29,313 nt of DNA, from NCBI GenBank assembly GCA_003485765.1, contig DNHS01000028.1, positions 24,195-53,507 on the forward strand. The letters are read 5' to 3'. Below the pieces are notes generated by a model. That model was given only the letters and a program-made list of their open reading frames with translations. It searched no databases and was not told where the DNA came from. The position numbers were made by a program, and so were the translations under genes. How positions within the stretch are numbered: position 1 is the first letter of the stretch; each line of letters opens with the position of its first letter. Shown here piece after piece: positions 22,238-29,313 of the stretch. This DNA is from Candidatus Omnitrophota bacterium (lineage in GTDB: Bacteria > Omnitrophota > Gorgyraeia > Gorgyraeales > Gorgyraeaceae).

Positions 22238-24145
22238 ATGCGCTTGATTAAATCCGAAAGATATTTTATACATTCGCGGCCGCAAAACCGTGTTCTTCAG
22301 GGTGCGGATGAAACGCAGCCGCTCAGTATTCCGCCCAAAGAACCCATGGCTTCAGCATGGGTGGGCTTCATTTCCAAGGCTGCTGTATTTTTTATAGCAG
22401 TCTTTTTTATTTTTTCAAGCATTGCCGACGCCAGTATATCCAGCAGTAAAAATTATAAATTGCACACAGCCCTGGCAGATAGCGGAGGAGCCAGCGGTGT
22501 TTCAAAAAGTTACAATGCAGAGAATAGCTTAGGCTATCCATTGGGTACTAGTGTTATTACTGGCACGAGTTATAAAATATTTGGCGGTTTGCTCCCCACT
22601 AGAAATGCCATACCTGATGTAGCTATACTAGCTTATAACGACGGCCAGGCAGTATTTGATAATCCTTTAACGCTGAAATGGGCGGTTACAGATAAAGATA
22701 AAGACCCTCAGCGTTATTATCATATTCAGATATCCAAGGATAGTTTTAAAACAATAGATGTTGACTCAGGCGTTGTTAAATCCAAATCCCAGGAATATAC
22801 CACCCCTATGCTTCCTACCACCGAAGGTTATATAGACTACAAATGGCGGGTGAGGGTAAGCGATGGATATGATTATTCAGGCTGGGAAATAGCTGCGAGC
22901 GGATTTAAACTTGGTGTTGGAAAAATGGAAGTGCCTGTAATATGGGCGAAGACTTCTGCTGGAGGCAGTGACATATCTTCAAAATTATGGCAGGGGTGCG
23001 GAGACCCATATATGTCATGGGAATATCCTGTGAAGGGCGTGCAGCCAATTGGTTACAGTTACGCGTGGGGAGATTTGCCTGACAATCAGGCTGATACATC
23101 AGGAACTTTTTATCATACTCCTTCTGATCTTCTGGGAGATGGGGTCAGGGTATTTAATCTTAAGGCTGAGAATACAGCTGGAAACTGGGGGGAGACAGCC
23201 TCGTTTGAATTATGGATAGATAGAGGCAGTCCTGTTATAGGCAATTATTCTCCTTCAAAGGGCTCAATACTCGCCTCTGATAAACCTACAATCACTATCA
23301 GCGCAACTGATGACAAGAGCGGAGTGGATTCAAGCGCTATAAATATGAAAATAAATAAATCTGTAGTGGGCGCTGCTTACGATGAAAAAGCCCAGAATAT
23401 TATATATGTGCCTTCTATTCCTCTCAGTGAAGGCAGTAATGTAATATCTCTTGAGGTAGCTGATTTTGTCGGCAATAAAACTTCTCAGCTTGTATGGAGT
23501 TTTACTGTTGATACAAAAGGCCCGACAGGGGATGTCATAATAAATAATCAGGACGCTGTTACAAATTCTGTATATGTTAATCTTGCTATCGGAGCCAGCG
23601 ATTCTACAACAGAGGTTCAGAGCATGGTGATTTCAAATGACGGCGTCTTTGATGCTGAACAATGGGAGTTGTTCAAAACAAAGAAAGAAAACTGGATGCT
23701 CGCGCCTATAAGCGGCACGCGCAAGGTTTATGTAAAGTTTAAAGATACAGCCGGTAATGAATCAGAGGTCCTTAGCGATACTATAGAGCTTATAATAATA
23801 GCGCCTGATACCATAATTACAAGCGGCCCTAGTTTATTGACAAAATCCAAGGAAGCGCTTTTTACCTTTAAAGGAAGCGTGGAGGACTGCTTATTCAGAT
23901 GGAAATTTGATGATGAGAAATGGTCTAATTGGTCAAAGGATATCTCAGTCGCCATGAAGGACATGAAAGATGGCAATCATTATTTTAAGGTCCAGGCTGC
24001 AAAAGATGTTAATAAGAATACGAAAATAGACCTTGATGAAATGGATCCTGCTCCTGCAGAAAGGACATGGACCATAAGCGAAAAAGGCGTTATAAAGCCT
24101 GAACCTGAAAAAAAGAAGCCTTTCAAGTTCTGGAAAGAAGAATAA
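22238..24145 (+). CDS. Secreted Ig/Fn3-like repeat protein
   Basis: Up to 635 residues. A hydrophobic export signal (SKAAVFFIAVFFIFSSIADA) lies at about residues 46-65. ATG 22346 (M37) would put it near the N-terminus; ATG 22238 is the first start and lies just after the -10 box. After it comes a short conserved exported-protein motif (YKLHTALADSGG, SLGYPLGTSVITGTSYKIFG). Next are an Fn3-like domain (about 130-225, with YHIQISKD and YKWRVRVSDG), Ig-like domains (about 332-425, with SPSKGSILASDKPTITISAT; and 430-520) and a last beta domain. An EF-hand-like loop DVNKNTKIDLDE starts at D590. The C-terminus is basic, with no visible wall anchor. Probably an outer-surface or secreted adhesion or structural protein, and a possible substrate of the secretion system beside it. 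Confidence 0.75.
   Translation: MRLIKSERYFIHSRPQNRVLQGADETQPLSIPPKEPMASAWVGFISKAAVFFIAVFFIFSSIADASISSSKNYKLHTALADSGGASGVSKSYNAENSLGYPLGTSVITGTSYKIFGGLLPTRNAIPDVAILAYNDGQAVFDNPLTLKWAVTDKDKDPQRYYHIQISKDSFKTIDVDSGVVKSKSQEYTTPMLPTTEGYIDYKWRVRVSDGYDYSGWEIAASGFKLGVGKMEVPVIWAKTSAGGSDISSKLWQGCGDPYMSWEYPVKGVQPIGYSYAWGDLPDNQADTSGTFYHTPSDLLGDGVRVFNLKAENTAGNWGETASFELWIDRGSPVIGNYSPSKGSILASDKPTITISATDDKSGVDSSAINMKINKSVVGAAYDEKAQNIIYVPSIPLSEGSNVISLEVADFVGNKTSQLVWSFTVDTKGPTGDVIINNQDAVTNSVYVNLAIGASDSTTEVQSMVISNDGVFDAEQWELFKTKKENWMLAPISGTRKVYVKFKDTAGNESEVLSDTIELIIIAPDTIITSGPSLLTKSKEALFTFKGSVEDCLFRWKFDDEKWSNWSKDISVAMKDMKDGNHYFKVQAAKDVNKNTKIDLDEMDPAPAERTWTISEKGVIKPEPEKKKPFKFWKEE
22333..22366. repeat. Hairpin around the alternative start codon
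   Basis: ACCCATG (22342-22348) and CATGGGT (22356-22362) pair around GCTTCAG. GCCC (22333-22336) and GGGC (22363-22366) extend the stem across an asymmetric bulge. The left arm contains ATG 22346. The shape resembles the sub-terminal hairpins of Y1-transposase elements. Confidence 0.55.
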
Positions 24146-24217
24146 GCCAACCTATTTATTTTCAACCACTTACTAATCACGAGTTACTAGTTATGAGGTA
24201 CTATTTTTGTCCTGCCC

Positions 24218-24246
24218 TTGACAAGTACTATTAGGTAGTATATAGT
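24218..24246 (+). promoter_or_regulatory. Promoter of the secretion/pilus operon
   Basis: TTGACA (24218-24223), 17-bp spacer, TATAGT (24241-24246). The spacer holds an imperfect inverted repeat, TACTA/TAGTA, within TACTATTAGGTAGTA (24226-24240). That is where MerR-type regulators usually bind, and a small MerR-like protein is the first gene of the operon. Confidence 0.75.
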
Positions 24247-24251
24247 TATAC

Positions 24252-24332
24252 CACCCCCTATCAAGCTATATTATTTTTCGATAGGGTGTTTGAGTCTATA
24301 AGGAAGGCCGAATTAGTTAAAAAATTCGGCCT
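24252..24332 (+). promoter_or_regulatory. Two leader hairpins before the MerR-like gene
   Basis: Hairpin A: CCCTATC (24256-24262) with GATAGGG (24280-24286), located at the expected 5' end of the message. Hairpin B: AGGCCGAATT (24305-24314) with AATTCGGCCT (24323-24332), a perfect 10-bp stem with an eight-nt loop. No T-tract follows B, so a simple terminator is unlikely; mRNA protection or attenuation by another route is possible. Confidence 0.55.
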
Positions 24333-24380
24333 GAATCGTCTATGGGAGTAAACATGTTATTAAATAGCGAGGTGGTATAT

Positions 24381-24566
24381 ATGAAAGAAAAATATTACTC
24401 TGTTACCCAGACCGCTCAGCTTCTGGGCATATCAAAACAGACTCTTATAAGATATGAAAATAAGAAGCTGTTCCCGGCTGCCAGGCGAAATGCCCTTAAT
24501 GGCTGGCGGGAATATACAGAAGATGATATCAAGAAACTCAGGGTTATAATGGGAAGGACAAGGTAA
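24381..24566 (+). CDS. Small MerR/excisionase-type DNA-binding protein
   Basis: A 61-residue protein that is little more than a MerR-type winged helix: YYSVTQTAQLLGISKQTLIRYENKKLFPAARR followed by GWREYTEDDIKKLRVI. It lacks the dimerisation coiled coil and effector domain of full MerR regulators, so it is closer to excisionase/AlpA-like short regulators. ATG 24381 has GAGGTGG about six nt upstream; an earlier in-frame ATG at 24342 has no such site. The stop is directly followed by the pilM-N start (TAAATG). Likely task: control of this operon through the inverted repeat in the promoter spacer, which is inference. Confidence 0.8.
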   Translation: MKEKYYSVTQTAQLLGISKQTLIRYENKKLFPAARRNALNGWREYTEDDIKKLRVIMGRTR

Positions 24567-26090
24567 ATGGCCAAGTTCAAGGCAAGTTCAATAGCCTTAG
24601 ATATAGGCGCACATTTTATAAAATTAGTTGAGCTTAAAAAAGAGAAGGATAGCATTATGCTGACCAAGATCGGCATAAAGGAAATCCCAAGAGATATGAA
24701 GCTAGATAGGGATAAAATTACCAGCCAGCTTATCTCTGAATTATTATCAGAGAATAATATAAAGTCAAAGTCTGTAAATATATCAGTAAACGGCCAGTCT
24801 GTTTTTGTGAGGTTTGTAAAGCTTCTCCAGATAAAAGAAGATAAATTAAAACAGACAATGAAATTCGAAGCCCAGAACCAGATACCTTTCAGCCTGAACG
24901 AGGTTATGTGGGATTGGTCGCTTTTGAATAAAGATAAATCTGTCCCTAAGAAGGCAGTGATAGTTGCGATAAAGAAGAATCTTGTTGAGGAGATGATTTT
25001 AAAATTGAAGGCCGTTAAATTATCTACGGAATTAATAGATGTAGCTCCGATAAGTGTATATAACTGCATGGCATTTAATGAGGATTATAATAATGAAAAC
25101 ATCGGTTCAATTCTTGACATAGGCGCAAAATCCACCAACTTCATTATATTTAATAAAGGTAATATATGGATAAGGAGTTTTCCCATCGCAGGTGACCGCA
25201 TTGAAGAGGCGAAAGAGCAAGGTGTGGATGAACTCCTGACAGAGGCGGAAAGATCACTGGAATATTATTTTATGCAGCAAGGAGAAGATGCGCCGAAAGA
25301 GAAAAAGATAGGCCAGCTTTTTCTGACAGGCGGCGGCAGTATTATGGAAAATATGGAGGCTGCAGTCATTTCCAAATTTAACATAAAACCTCAGGTTATG
25401 GATCCTTTCAGAAAATTGAGAGTATCTAAAGATGTATTTCAAAAACTCCAGGCAAGCGGGTCTAAGAATCAATTTTCTACGGTTGTAGGAACTGCGCTCA
25501 GGGGTATAGCTGATTTAAAGATAGAAGTGAATTTTCTGAATGAGGCGTTATCGGATAAGGAATCTTCTTCCAATAAACGTATTTATTCCAGCCTTTCAAT
25601 AGCTGCAGGCGTGTTGATACTTATAAGTTTTTCTATTTTTATGCGCCAGGATTACCACATAAAAAAGATCAAACTCGATAAGGTAGAGGAGATGATAGAA
25701 ACATACAGAACTTATGAGCCGAAGATAAAAAAGATACGCGAAGAGGAAGATATTTTAAAAGATAAAATGAATACGCTGTACCAGACAGCTTCTTCCAGGG
25801 CTGTGTGGCTTGGGATATTTAAATCTATTTCAGAGATGCTGCCAAAAGATGTATGGATCACTGATGTCTCAGGCATTATCTCAATAGAAAAGAGCGGTCT
25901 TGGCAGGATGAGCATGAACGGAAAGGCGCTTTCTTACCAGTCAGTGAATAATTTTGTATCAAGCCTTAAGGCATTGCCGGATTTCAGCGATGTGCGGCCT
26001 GTGTCGTCTTCCGTGGAAAACGATAAAGATACAGGCGAAGAGATAGTGAAGTTCAGCGTTACTATGGACGTTGTCCTGGCGGGGAGTTAG
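24567..26090 (+). CDS. pilM: PilM-PilN fusion (GspL-like) assembly platform protein
   Basis: A 507-residue protein. Residues 1-330 are an actin-like PilM domain: ALDIGAHFIKLVEL (phosphate 1 loop), FEAQNQIPFSLNEVMWDW, SILDIGAKSTNFIIF (phosphate 2) and LFLTGGGSIMENM (adenosine motif). A membrane helix follows at about 340-360 (SLSIAAGVLILISFSIFM), then a coiled coil and a PilN-type periplasmic domain (LPKDVWITDVSG, SYQSVNNFVSSLKALPDFSDVRPVS). In most type IV pilus loci these are two genes; the fused order is that of GspL in type II secretion. Role: links the cytoplasmic motor to the periplasmic alignment complex. The start abuts the previous stop with no spacer, so translation is probably coupled. 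Confidence 0.9.
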   Translation: MAKFKASSIALDIGAHFIKLVELKKEKDSIMLTKIGIKEIPRDMKLDRDKITSQLISELLSENNIKSKSVNISVNGQSVFVRFVKLLQIKEDKLKQTMKFEAQNQIPFSLNEVMWDWSLLNKDKSVPKKAVIVAIKKNLVEEMILKLKAVKLSTELIDVAPISVYNCMAFNEDYNNENIGSILDIGAKSTNFIIFNKGNIWIRSFPIAGDRIEEAKEQGVDELLTEAERSLEYYFMQQGEDAPKEKKIGQLFLTGGGSIMENMEAAVISKFNIKPQVMDPFRKLRVSKDVFQKLQASGSKNQFSTVVGTALRGIADLKIEVNFLNEALSDKESSSNKRIYSSLSIAAGVLILISFSIFMRQDYHIKKIKLDKVEEMIETYRTYEPKIKKIREEEDILKDKMNTLYQTASSRAVWLGIFKSISEMLPKDVWITDVSGIISIEKSGLGRMSMNGKALSYQSVNNFVSSLKALPDFSDVRPVSSSVENDKDTGEEIVKFSVTMDVVLAGS

Positions 26091-26091
26091 C

Positions 26092-26853
26092 ATGTTGAAA
26101 ACATTAAGGGAAAAAAATATTCTAAAACAGGGCATAATAATTCTTGCTGTAATGGCAGGAATTTATATATTTTTTCTCAGCCCGTTCCTCAGAGAAGGCC
26201 GCTTAATAATGGATGAAGAACTGGAGCGGAAGATAAGCGAAATGAAAAGATTTATCACGCTTACAGGCACAGTGCCTTCGAAAGAAAGTTTTGCCAAGAT
26301 GGATGAAGATAAGATCTCTTTGGAAGAGAAGTTTTTCAGCCTGGCGGAGTTTATAGACCCAAAGAAGGCAAGGTTATCAGAAAAAGATGCAGAGGCAGGC
26401 CTTTATTTTATTGAAAAGCTTCACTTTACCATGAAGAAGTTCGAACTAGAAGCAGGGGCAAAAGGCGTGAAACTTCCTGAAAATCTTGGATTTGGGGATG
26501 GCCTTCCCAAAGACAATATAGTGCCTGTGTTTTTGAGGCAGCTTGAGATAATAGAATTTGCAGTCAGCGCGCTTCTGAAAAGCCAGAACTCCAATATCTA
26601 TGCCTTGAAACCACTCAAATCTATTGAATATATAGAGCCTGTTTCAAAGGGGTTGTTTTATACTGAATTGCCAGTTCAAATCTCGATAAAGACAGATACA
26701 AAGGCTCTTATTAATCTTTTGTTGGAGCTTAAAAATTCGAGCCCTGCGATCAGCGTAAAAGAATTGCACGTGAAAAGTATAGACTCTGTTTCGGGAGAGG
26801 TTGAGATAAGCATGGTGTTGAGTACCTTTATGATAGCGAGGCAGGAAAAATGA
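26092..26853 (+). CDS. pilO: PilO/GspM-like inner-membrane protein
   Basis: A 253-residue bitopic protein. One membrane helix lies at about residues 13-33 (QGIIILAVMAGIYIFFLSPFL), followed by a coiled coil (MDEELERKISEMKRFI) and a long alpha/beta periplasmic domain ending in VKELHVKSIDSVSGEVEISMVLSTF, the ferredoxin-like fold expected of PilO. ATG 26092 is chosen because GGGGAG lies six nt upstream; an in-frame ATG at 26071 would overlap the pilM-N end. Its partner is the PilN part of the upstream fusion. Sequence identity in this family is low, so the call rests mostly on topology and position. It overlaps the next gene by ATGA. Confidence 0.75.
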   Translation: MLKTLREKNILKQGIIILAVMAGIYIFFLSPFLREGRLIMDEELERKISEMKRFITLTGTVPSKESFAKMDEDKISLEEKFFSLAEFIDPKKARLSEKDAEAGLYFIEKLHFTMKKFELEAGAKGVKLPENLGFGDGLPKDNIVPVFLRQLEIIEFAVSALLKSQNSNIYALKPLKSIEYIEPVSKGLFYTELPVQISIKTDTKALINLLLELKNSSPAISVKELHVKSIDSVSGEVEISMVLSTFMIARQEK

Positions 26854-27431
26854 TCGCAAAAGAGAAAGCTATATTCTGGCTTCTTGTGCCTGTATTGGTT
26901 GCTACGATAGGCATAGGTTTTAATGCTCAGGAAAAGAAGAAGCAATTATCCGATGAGTTTTTAAAGGATATTGAGTCTGTGACAGAAAGGGCAAAATCCA
27001 AAAAAAAGACGGCCAAGGATAACTGGGACATAGAAGGCTTAAAGAAGCAGGAGACAGCAGAAGATTACCCAACTCTAATGGAAAGGAGTATTTTCTTCAA
27101 GCCTGTTTCTGAGATAAAAGATGAAGGCAATAGAGACATTATACCTTTAAAAGAAGAAGAGCCTGCAAAGCCTATGTTTGTCTATAAAGGCAGGATGATG
27201 CTTGGAGCCAGGGTTATTGTTATTATAGAGGATCAGAATACAGGCAAGAGCTTTTCCGTTAAGGAAGGCGATATGGCAGGTGACTACACTGTTTTAAGCA
27301 TAGGCGAAAAGGAAATCCGGCTCAAGAAAAAGAACGGAGAAGAGATTACAATAGCTACTCTTAAAGAAGAGAAGAAAGAAGAAAAAAGGGAAGCTCCTGA
27401 TAGGACAGAGGGTATAAATGAGAAGAAATAA
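26850..27431 (+). CDS. PilP/GspC-like periplasmic linker protein
   Basis: A 193-residue protein with an N-terminal membrane helix (about residues 7-24, IFWLLVPVLVATIGIGF), a charged linker, and a compact beta domain at about 85-170. Landmarks of that domain are FVYKGRMMLGARVIVII, GKSFSVKEGDMAGDYTVLSIGEKEIRLKK and NGEEITI. This matches the homology region of GspC/PilP, which contacts the first secretin domain. The C-terminus is a Lys/Glu-rich tail. It lies between the PilO-like and secretin genes, overlapping both (ATGA upstream, 14 bases downstream), as expected of a linker between platform and channel. Confidence 0.75.
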   Translation: MIAKEKAIFWLLVPVLVATIGIGFNAQEKKKQLSDEFLKDIESVTERAKSKKKTAKDNWDIEGLKKQETAEDYPTLMERSIFFKPVSEIKDEGNRDIIPLKEEEPAKPMFVYKGRMMLGARVIVIIEDQNTGKSFSVKEGDMAGDYTVLSIGEKEIRLKKKNGEEITIATLKEEKKEEKREAPDRTEGINEKK

Positions 27432-29313
27432 GGAGTTATTTTATATAACATTAATCGCAGCGTTTATAATGCTGGAGTGTTTGCCTTGCAGGATATTTGC
27501 CTCAGTGGATCCTTCTTTTGTTAGGACTGTTGTTGCGTCAAAGTTTGATCTCAGAAGATATTTTGAAGAAGCGATGTCCTTGTTTGAATCAGGCAAATAT
27601 AAGGAAGCAGTCATAATATTTGAAAAATTAATTGACGTGGAAAAGACGAATAACGATGTTTATTTTACGCCTTTTGCAGAGATATACATTGAAAAATCCA
27701 AGGCCCGCATGGCAGAACTAATGATCATGGAAGAGAAAAAATGGGAAAAGATGAAAAAGGACGTTGTGAACGAAGCAGAGACTATTGCTAAAAAAGAAAG
27801 CGAGAGCATTGTTAGCGGAGAGCAGGTCAAGAAAAAGGTAGAAATTGACTCTAAGAAGAAAGAATTATACGAGAAAGAGCAGGATATAAAGGCTGTATTT
27901 GAAAACGCTATGGAATATTACAGATCCAAGGATTATCCTTCCAGCATAGTGGAGTTCAAGAAGGTAAAGGAGATGGATTCTGCTGGTTCGCTGGCAGTCC
28001 AGGCAGACGCTTATATACGCAGCATGCAGCAGGACATGAAACAAAGCCAGGAAAAGATGATGCTTGCGAGAATGGAAGATGCCAAGCGCGCAAAGATAGA
28101 CATGGAAAATCAGGCGGAGCGCCAGAAAATAGCGATGGAGAAAGAGTTGGAAACGCAGAGATTAGGACTGGCTAGAAAAGAAAAAGAAAAAGTAACGCTT
28201 AAAATAATCTTTGAGCAAAGATTAAAGGCAAAAGAAGCCAGAGACAGAGTTAATAAGATAGCAATCCTTATGGACAGCATAATAGGCAATATCAGGGAAA
28301 AGAGGTTTGAAGAGGCAGAGGCCCTTGTAAATAAGGCAACACAGGAATTTCCTGGGAATGAAAAATTCAAAGAGATATTACATTATATAGATATGCAAAA
28401 GATAAAGATGGAAGAATCTGCTTTAAAAAGGGCGAGAGAGCTTACAGAAGAAAAAATGATGCTGGATGTGGCTAAACAACACATCCTCCCAGAAGAAAAA
28501 ACAGCTAAGCTGGAAATGGGGGAAAAGATAATGCCTATTGTAAAAATCCCAGAGATAAGGAAGCGCCTTAAAATACCCATAAGCGTTGATTTCAAAGATG
28601 TGGAACTGGATTATGTGCTGAGTTTTTTATCAGACGCTACAGGCGTTAATATAGTGCCTTCGACCGGGATAGATATGGCAGAGAAGAAAGTGAGCATAAA
28701 GATAAAAGACATGCCTCTTGAAGAGGCGTTGAGGTATATATTGAAATCCCAGGACCTGATTTACAGGATAGAAGAAGACGCTGTCTGGGTGGCTACAAAG
28801 GACGAGATTAGTAACGAGAAGATAGATACAAGGGTGTATTTTTTAAGCCAGGGCGTAGGCAGATTTGCAGAGTTTACAACTCAGGCTAAATCAGGCGCGG
28901 ATGGATCTAGCGCTTCCGCTGTTCCTTCAGAAGTAAAGACAGTAAAAAATATCCTGGAGAATTCAGTTGATTGGCCGAAAGATTCAAAATTGACTTTAGA
29001 TGAGCGCACAGGCGCGCTTATTATAAGCAATACGCCTTCAAATCTGGAAACCATAGAGAACCTTTTATATAATCTGGACATAACTCCTATGCAGGTTTTG
29101 ATTGAGGCAAGATTTTTAGAAGTTAAAGTCAGCGATCTGGATGATATGGGAGTAGAATGGAAATTAAACAATATGTGGGCCGGGGATAAGAATAGGGCGG
29201 GGAATGATGTATATGGAGTAAGTAAAAATAGCGGCGTAGATTTTTCTAATTTCAGCCGTTCAGACGAAGGGTTTAATCTTACATATCAAGGCATATTGAG
29301 CAATCCGCAGTTT
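27418..29313 (+). CDS. Secretin (GspD/PilQ family), 3' end outside the window
   Basis: The frame is open for 632 codons from ATG 27418 to the window edge. An export signal ends at about residue 28 (CRIFA). An unusually long region without secretin motifs follows. It contains TPR-like helices (about 45-85, 160-200, 285-320) and a Lys/Glu/Gln-rich coiled coil (about 202-268). The secretin N0-type domain starts near 382 (KRLKIPISVDFKDVELDYVL, then GVNIVPS and DMPLEEALRYIL). A ring-building N domain runs to about 560, and the secretin core opens with VLIEARFLEVKVSDLDDMGVEW at 561. Family role: outer-membrane channel for secretion or pilus passage. The start overlaps the previous gene by 14 bases, with GAGGG upstream. 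Confidence 0.88.
   Translation, partial: MRRNKELFYITLIAAFIMLECLPCRIFASVDPSFVRTVVASKFDLRRYFEEAMSLFESGKYKEAVIIFEKLIDVEKTNNDVYFTPFAEIYIEKSKARMAELMIMEEKKWEKMKKDVVNEAETIAKKESESIVSGEQVKKKVEIDSKKKELYEKEQDIKAVFENAMEYYRSKDYPSSIVEFKKVKEMDSAGSLAVQADAYIRSMQQDMKQSQEKMMLARMEDAKRAKIDMENQAERQKIAMEKELETQRLGLARKEKEKVTLKIIFEQRLKAKEARDRVNKIAILMDSIIGNIREKRFEEAEALVNKATQEFPGNEKFKEILHYIDMQKIKMEESALKRARELTEEKMMLDVAKQHILPEEKTAKLEMGEKIMPIVKIPEIRKRLKIPISVDFKDVELDYVLSFLSDATGVNIVPSTGIDMAEKKVSIKIKDMPLEEALRYILKSQDLIYRIEEDAVWVATKDEISNEKIDTRVYFLSQGVGRFAEFTTQAKSGADGSSASAVPSEVKTVKNILENSVDWPKDSKLTLDERTGALIISNTPSNLETIENLLYNLDITPMQVLIEARFLEVKVSDLDDMGVEWKLNNMWAGDKNRAGNDVYGVSKNSGVDFSNFSRSDEGFNLTYQGILSNPQF

Noticed and set aside
24305..24332. 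Rho-independent terminator before the MerR-like gene
   Set aside because: The 10-bp stem is perfect but no T-tract follows and it lies inside the leader of the operon; kept only as a leader hairpin.
1..29313. CRISPR arrays, tRNA or rRNA genes
   Set aside because: No regularly spaced direct repeats and no tRNA-like cloverleaf or rRNA sequence was recognised on either strand by reading.

Overview
The window reads as a dense, AT-leaning bacterial chromosome (about 40% GC by eye) with every recognisable gene on the + strand, standard genetic code and many 4-nt ATGA stop/start overlaps. A Bat/MoxR operon, a class II ribonucleotide reductase, 2,3-BPG-dependent phosphoglycerate mutase, a fused PilM-PilN, a secretin and secreted proteins with Ig-like and lamin-tail domains point to a Gram-negative-type (two-membrane), little-cultivated lineage. 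My best guess is a candidate phylum of the PVC/Omnitrophota or Elusimicrobiota kind; this is inference from gene content and not a phylogenetic placement.

Layout. 2-271: end of an HtpX-like membrane protease. 276-347: nested palindromes. 358-12180: a long operon, moxR - DUF58 - transglutaminase - ABC ATPase - ABC permease - DUF4381-like - batA - batB - batC - batD - batE. It joins the common MoxR/DUF58/transglutaminase trio to a full Bat set, with an ABC exporter inside. 12186-15155: nucleotide module nrdJ-dcd behind a consensus promoter and two NrdR-like boxes 31 bp apart. 15174-16326: a small degenerate gene followed by a RAYT-type (REP-associated tyrosine) transposase unit bounded by 23-nt inverted repeats. 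16337-17805: nucleotidyltransferase, 61-codon partner gene and gpmA, overlapping one another. 17882-18616: promoter and a conserved-TM-helix mechanosensitive-channel-like protein, closed by a strong terminator at 18677-18716. 18752-21859: a giant GspK-like minor pseudopilin. 21861-22168: a 308-bp foldback. 22238-24145: a secreted Ig/Fn3-like protein. 24218-29313: a type II secretion/type IV pilus operon, MerR-like regulator - PilM/N fusion - PilO-like - PilP/GspC-like - secretin (cut by the window end).

How it fits together. The first third probably serves an envelope-associated MoxR/von Willebrand complex. The last third builds the inner-membrane platform, periplasmic link and outer-membrane channel of a secretion/pilus machine, for which the GspK-like protein may be a pseudopilin. 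A recurring theme is palindromic DNA: REP-like hairpins at 276-347 and 12186-12206, hairpins at 7647-7689 and 22333-22366, a short palindrome inside batD, the long foldback, and a RAYT transposase whose own ribosome binding site lies in a hairpin arm. These are the most interesting unexplained signals here.
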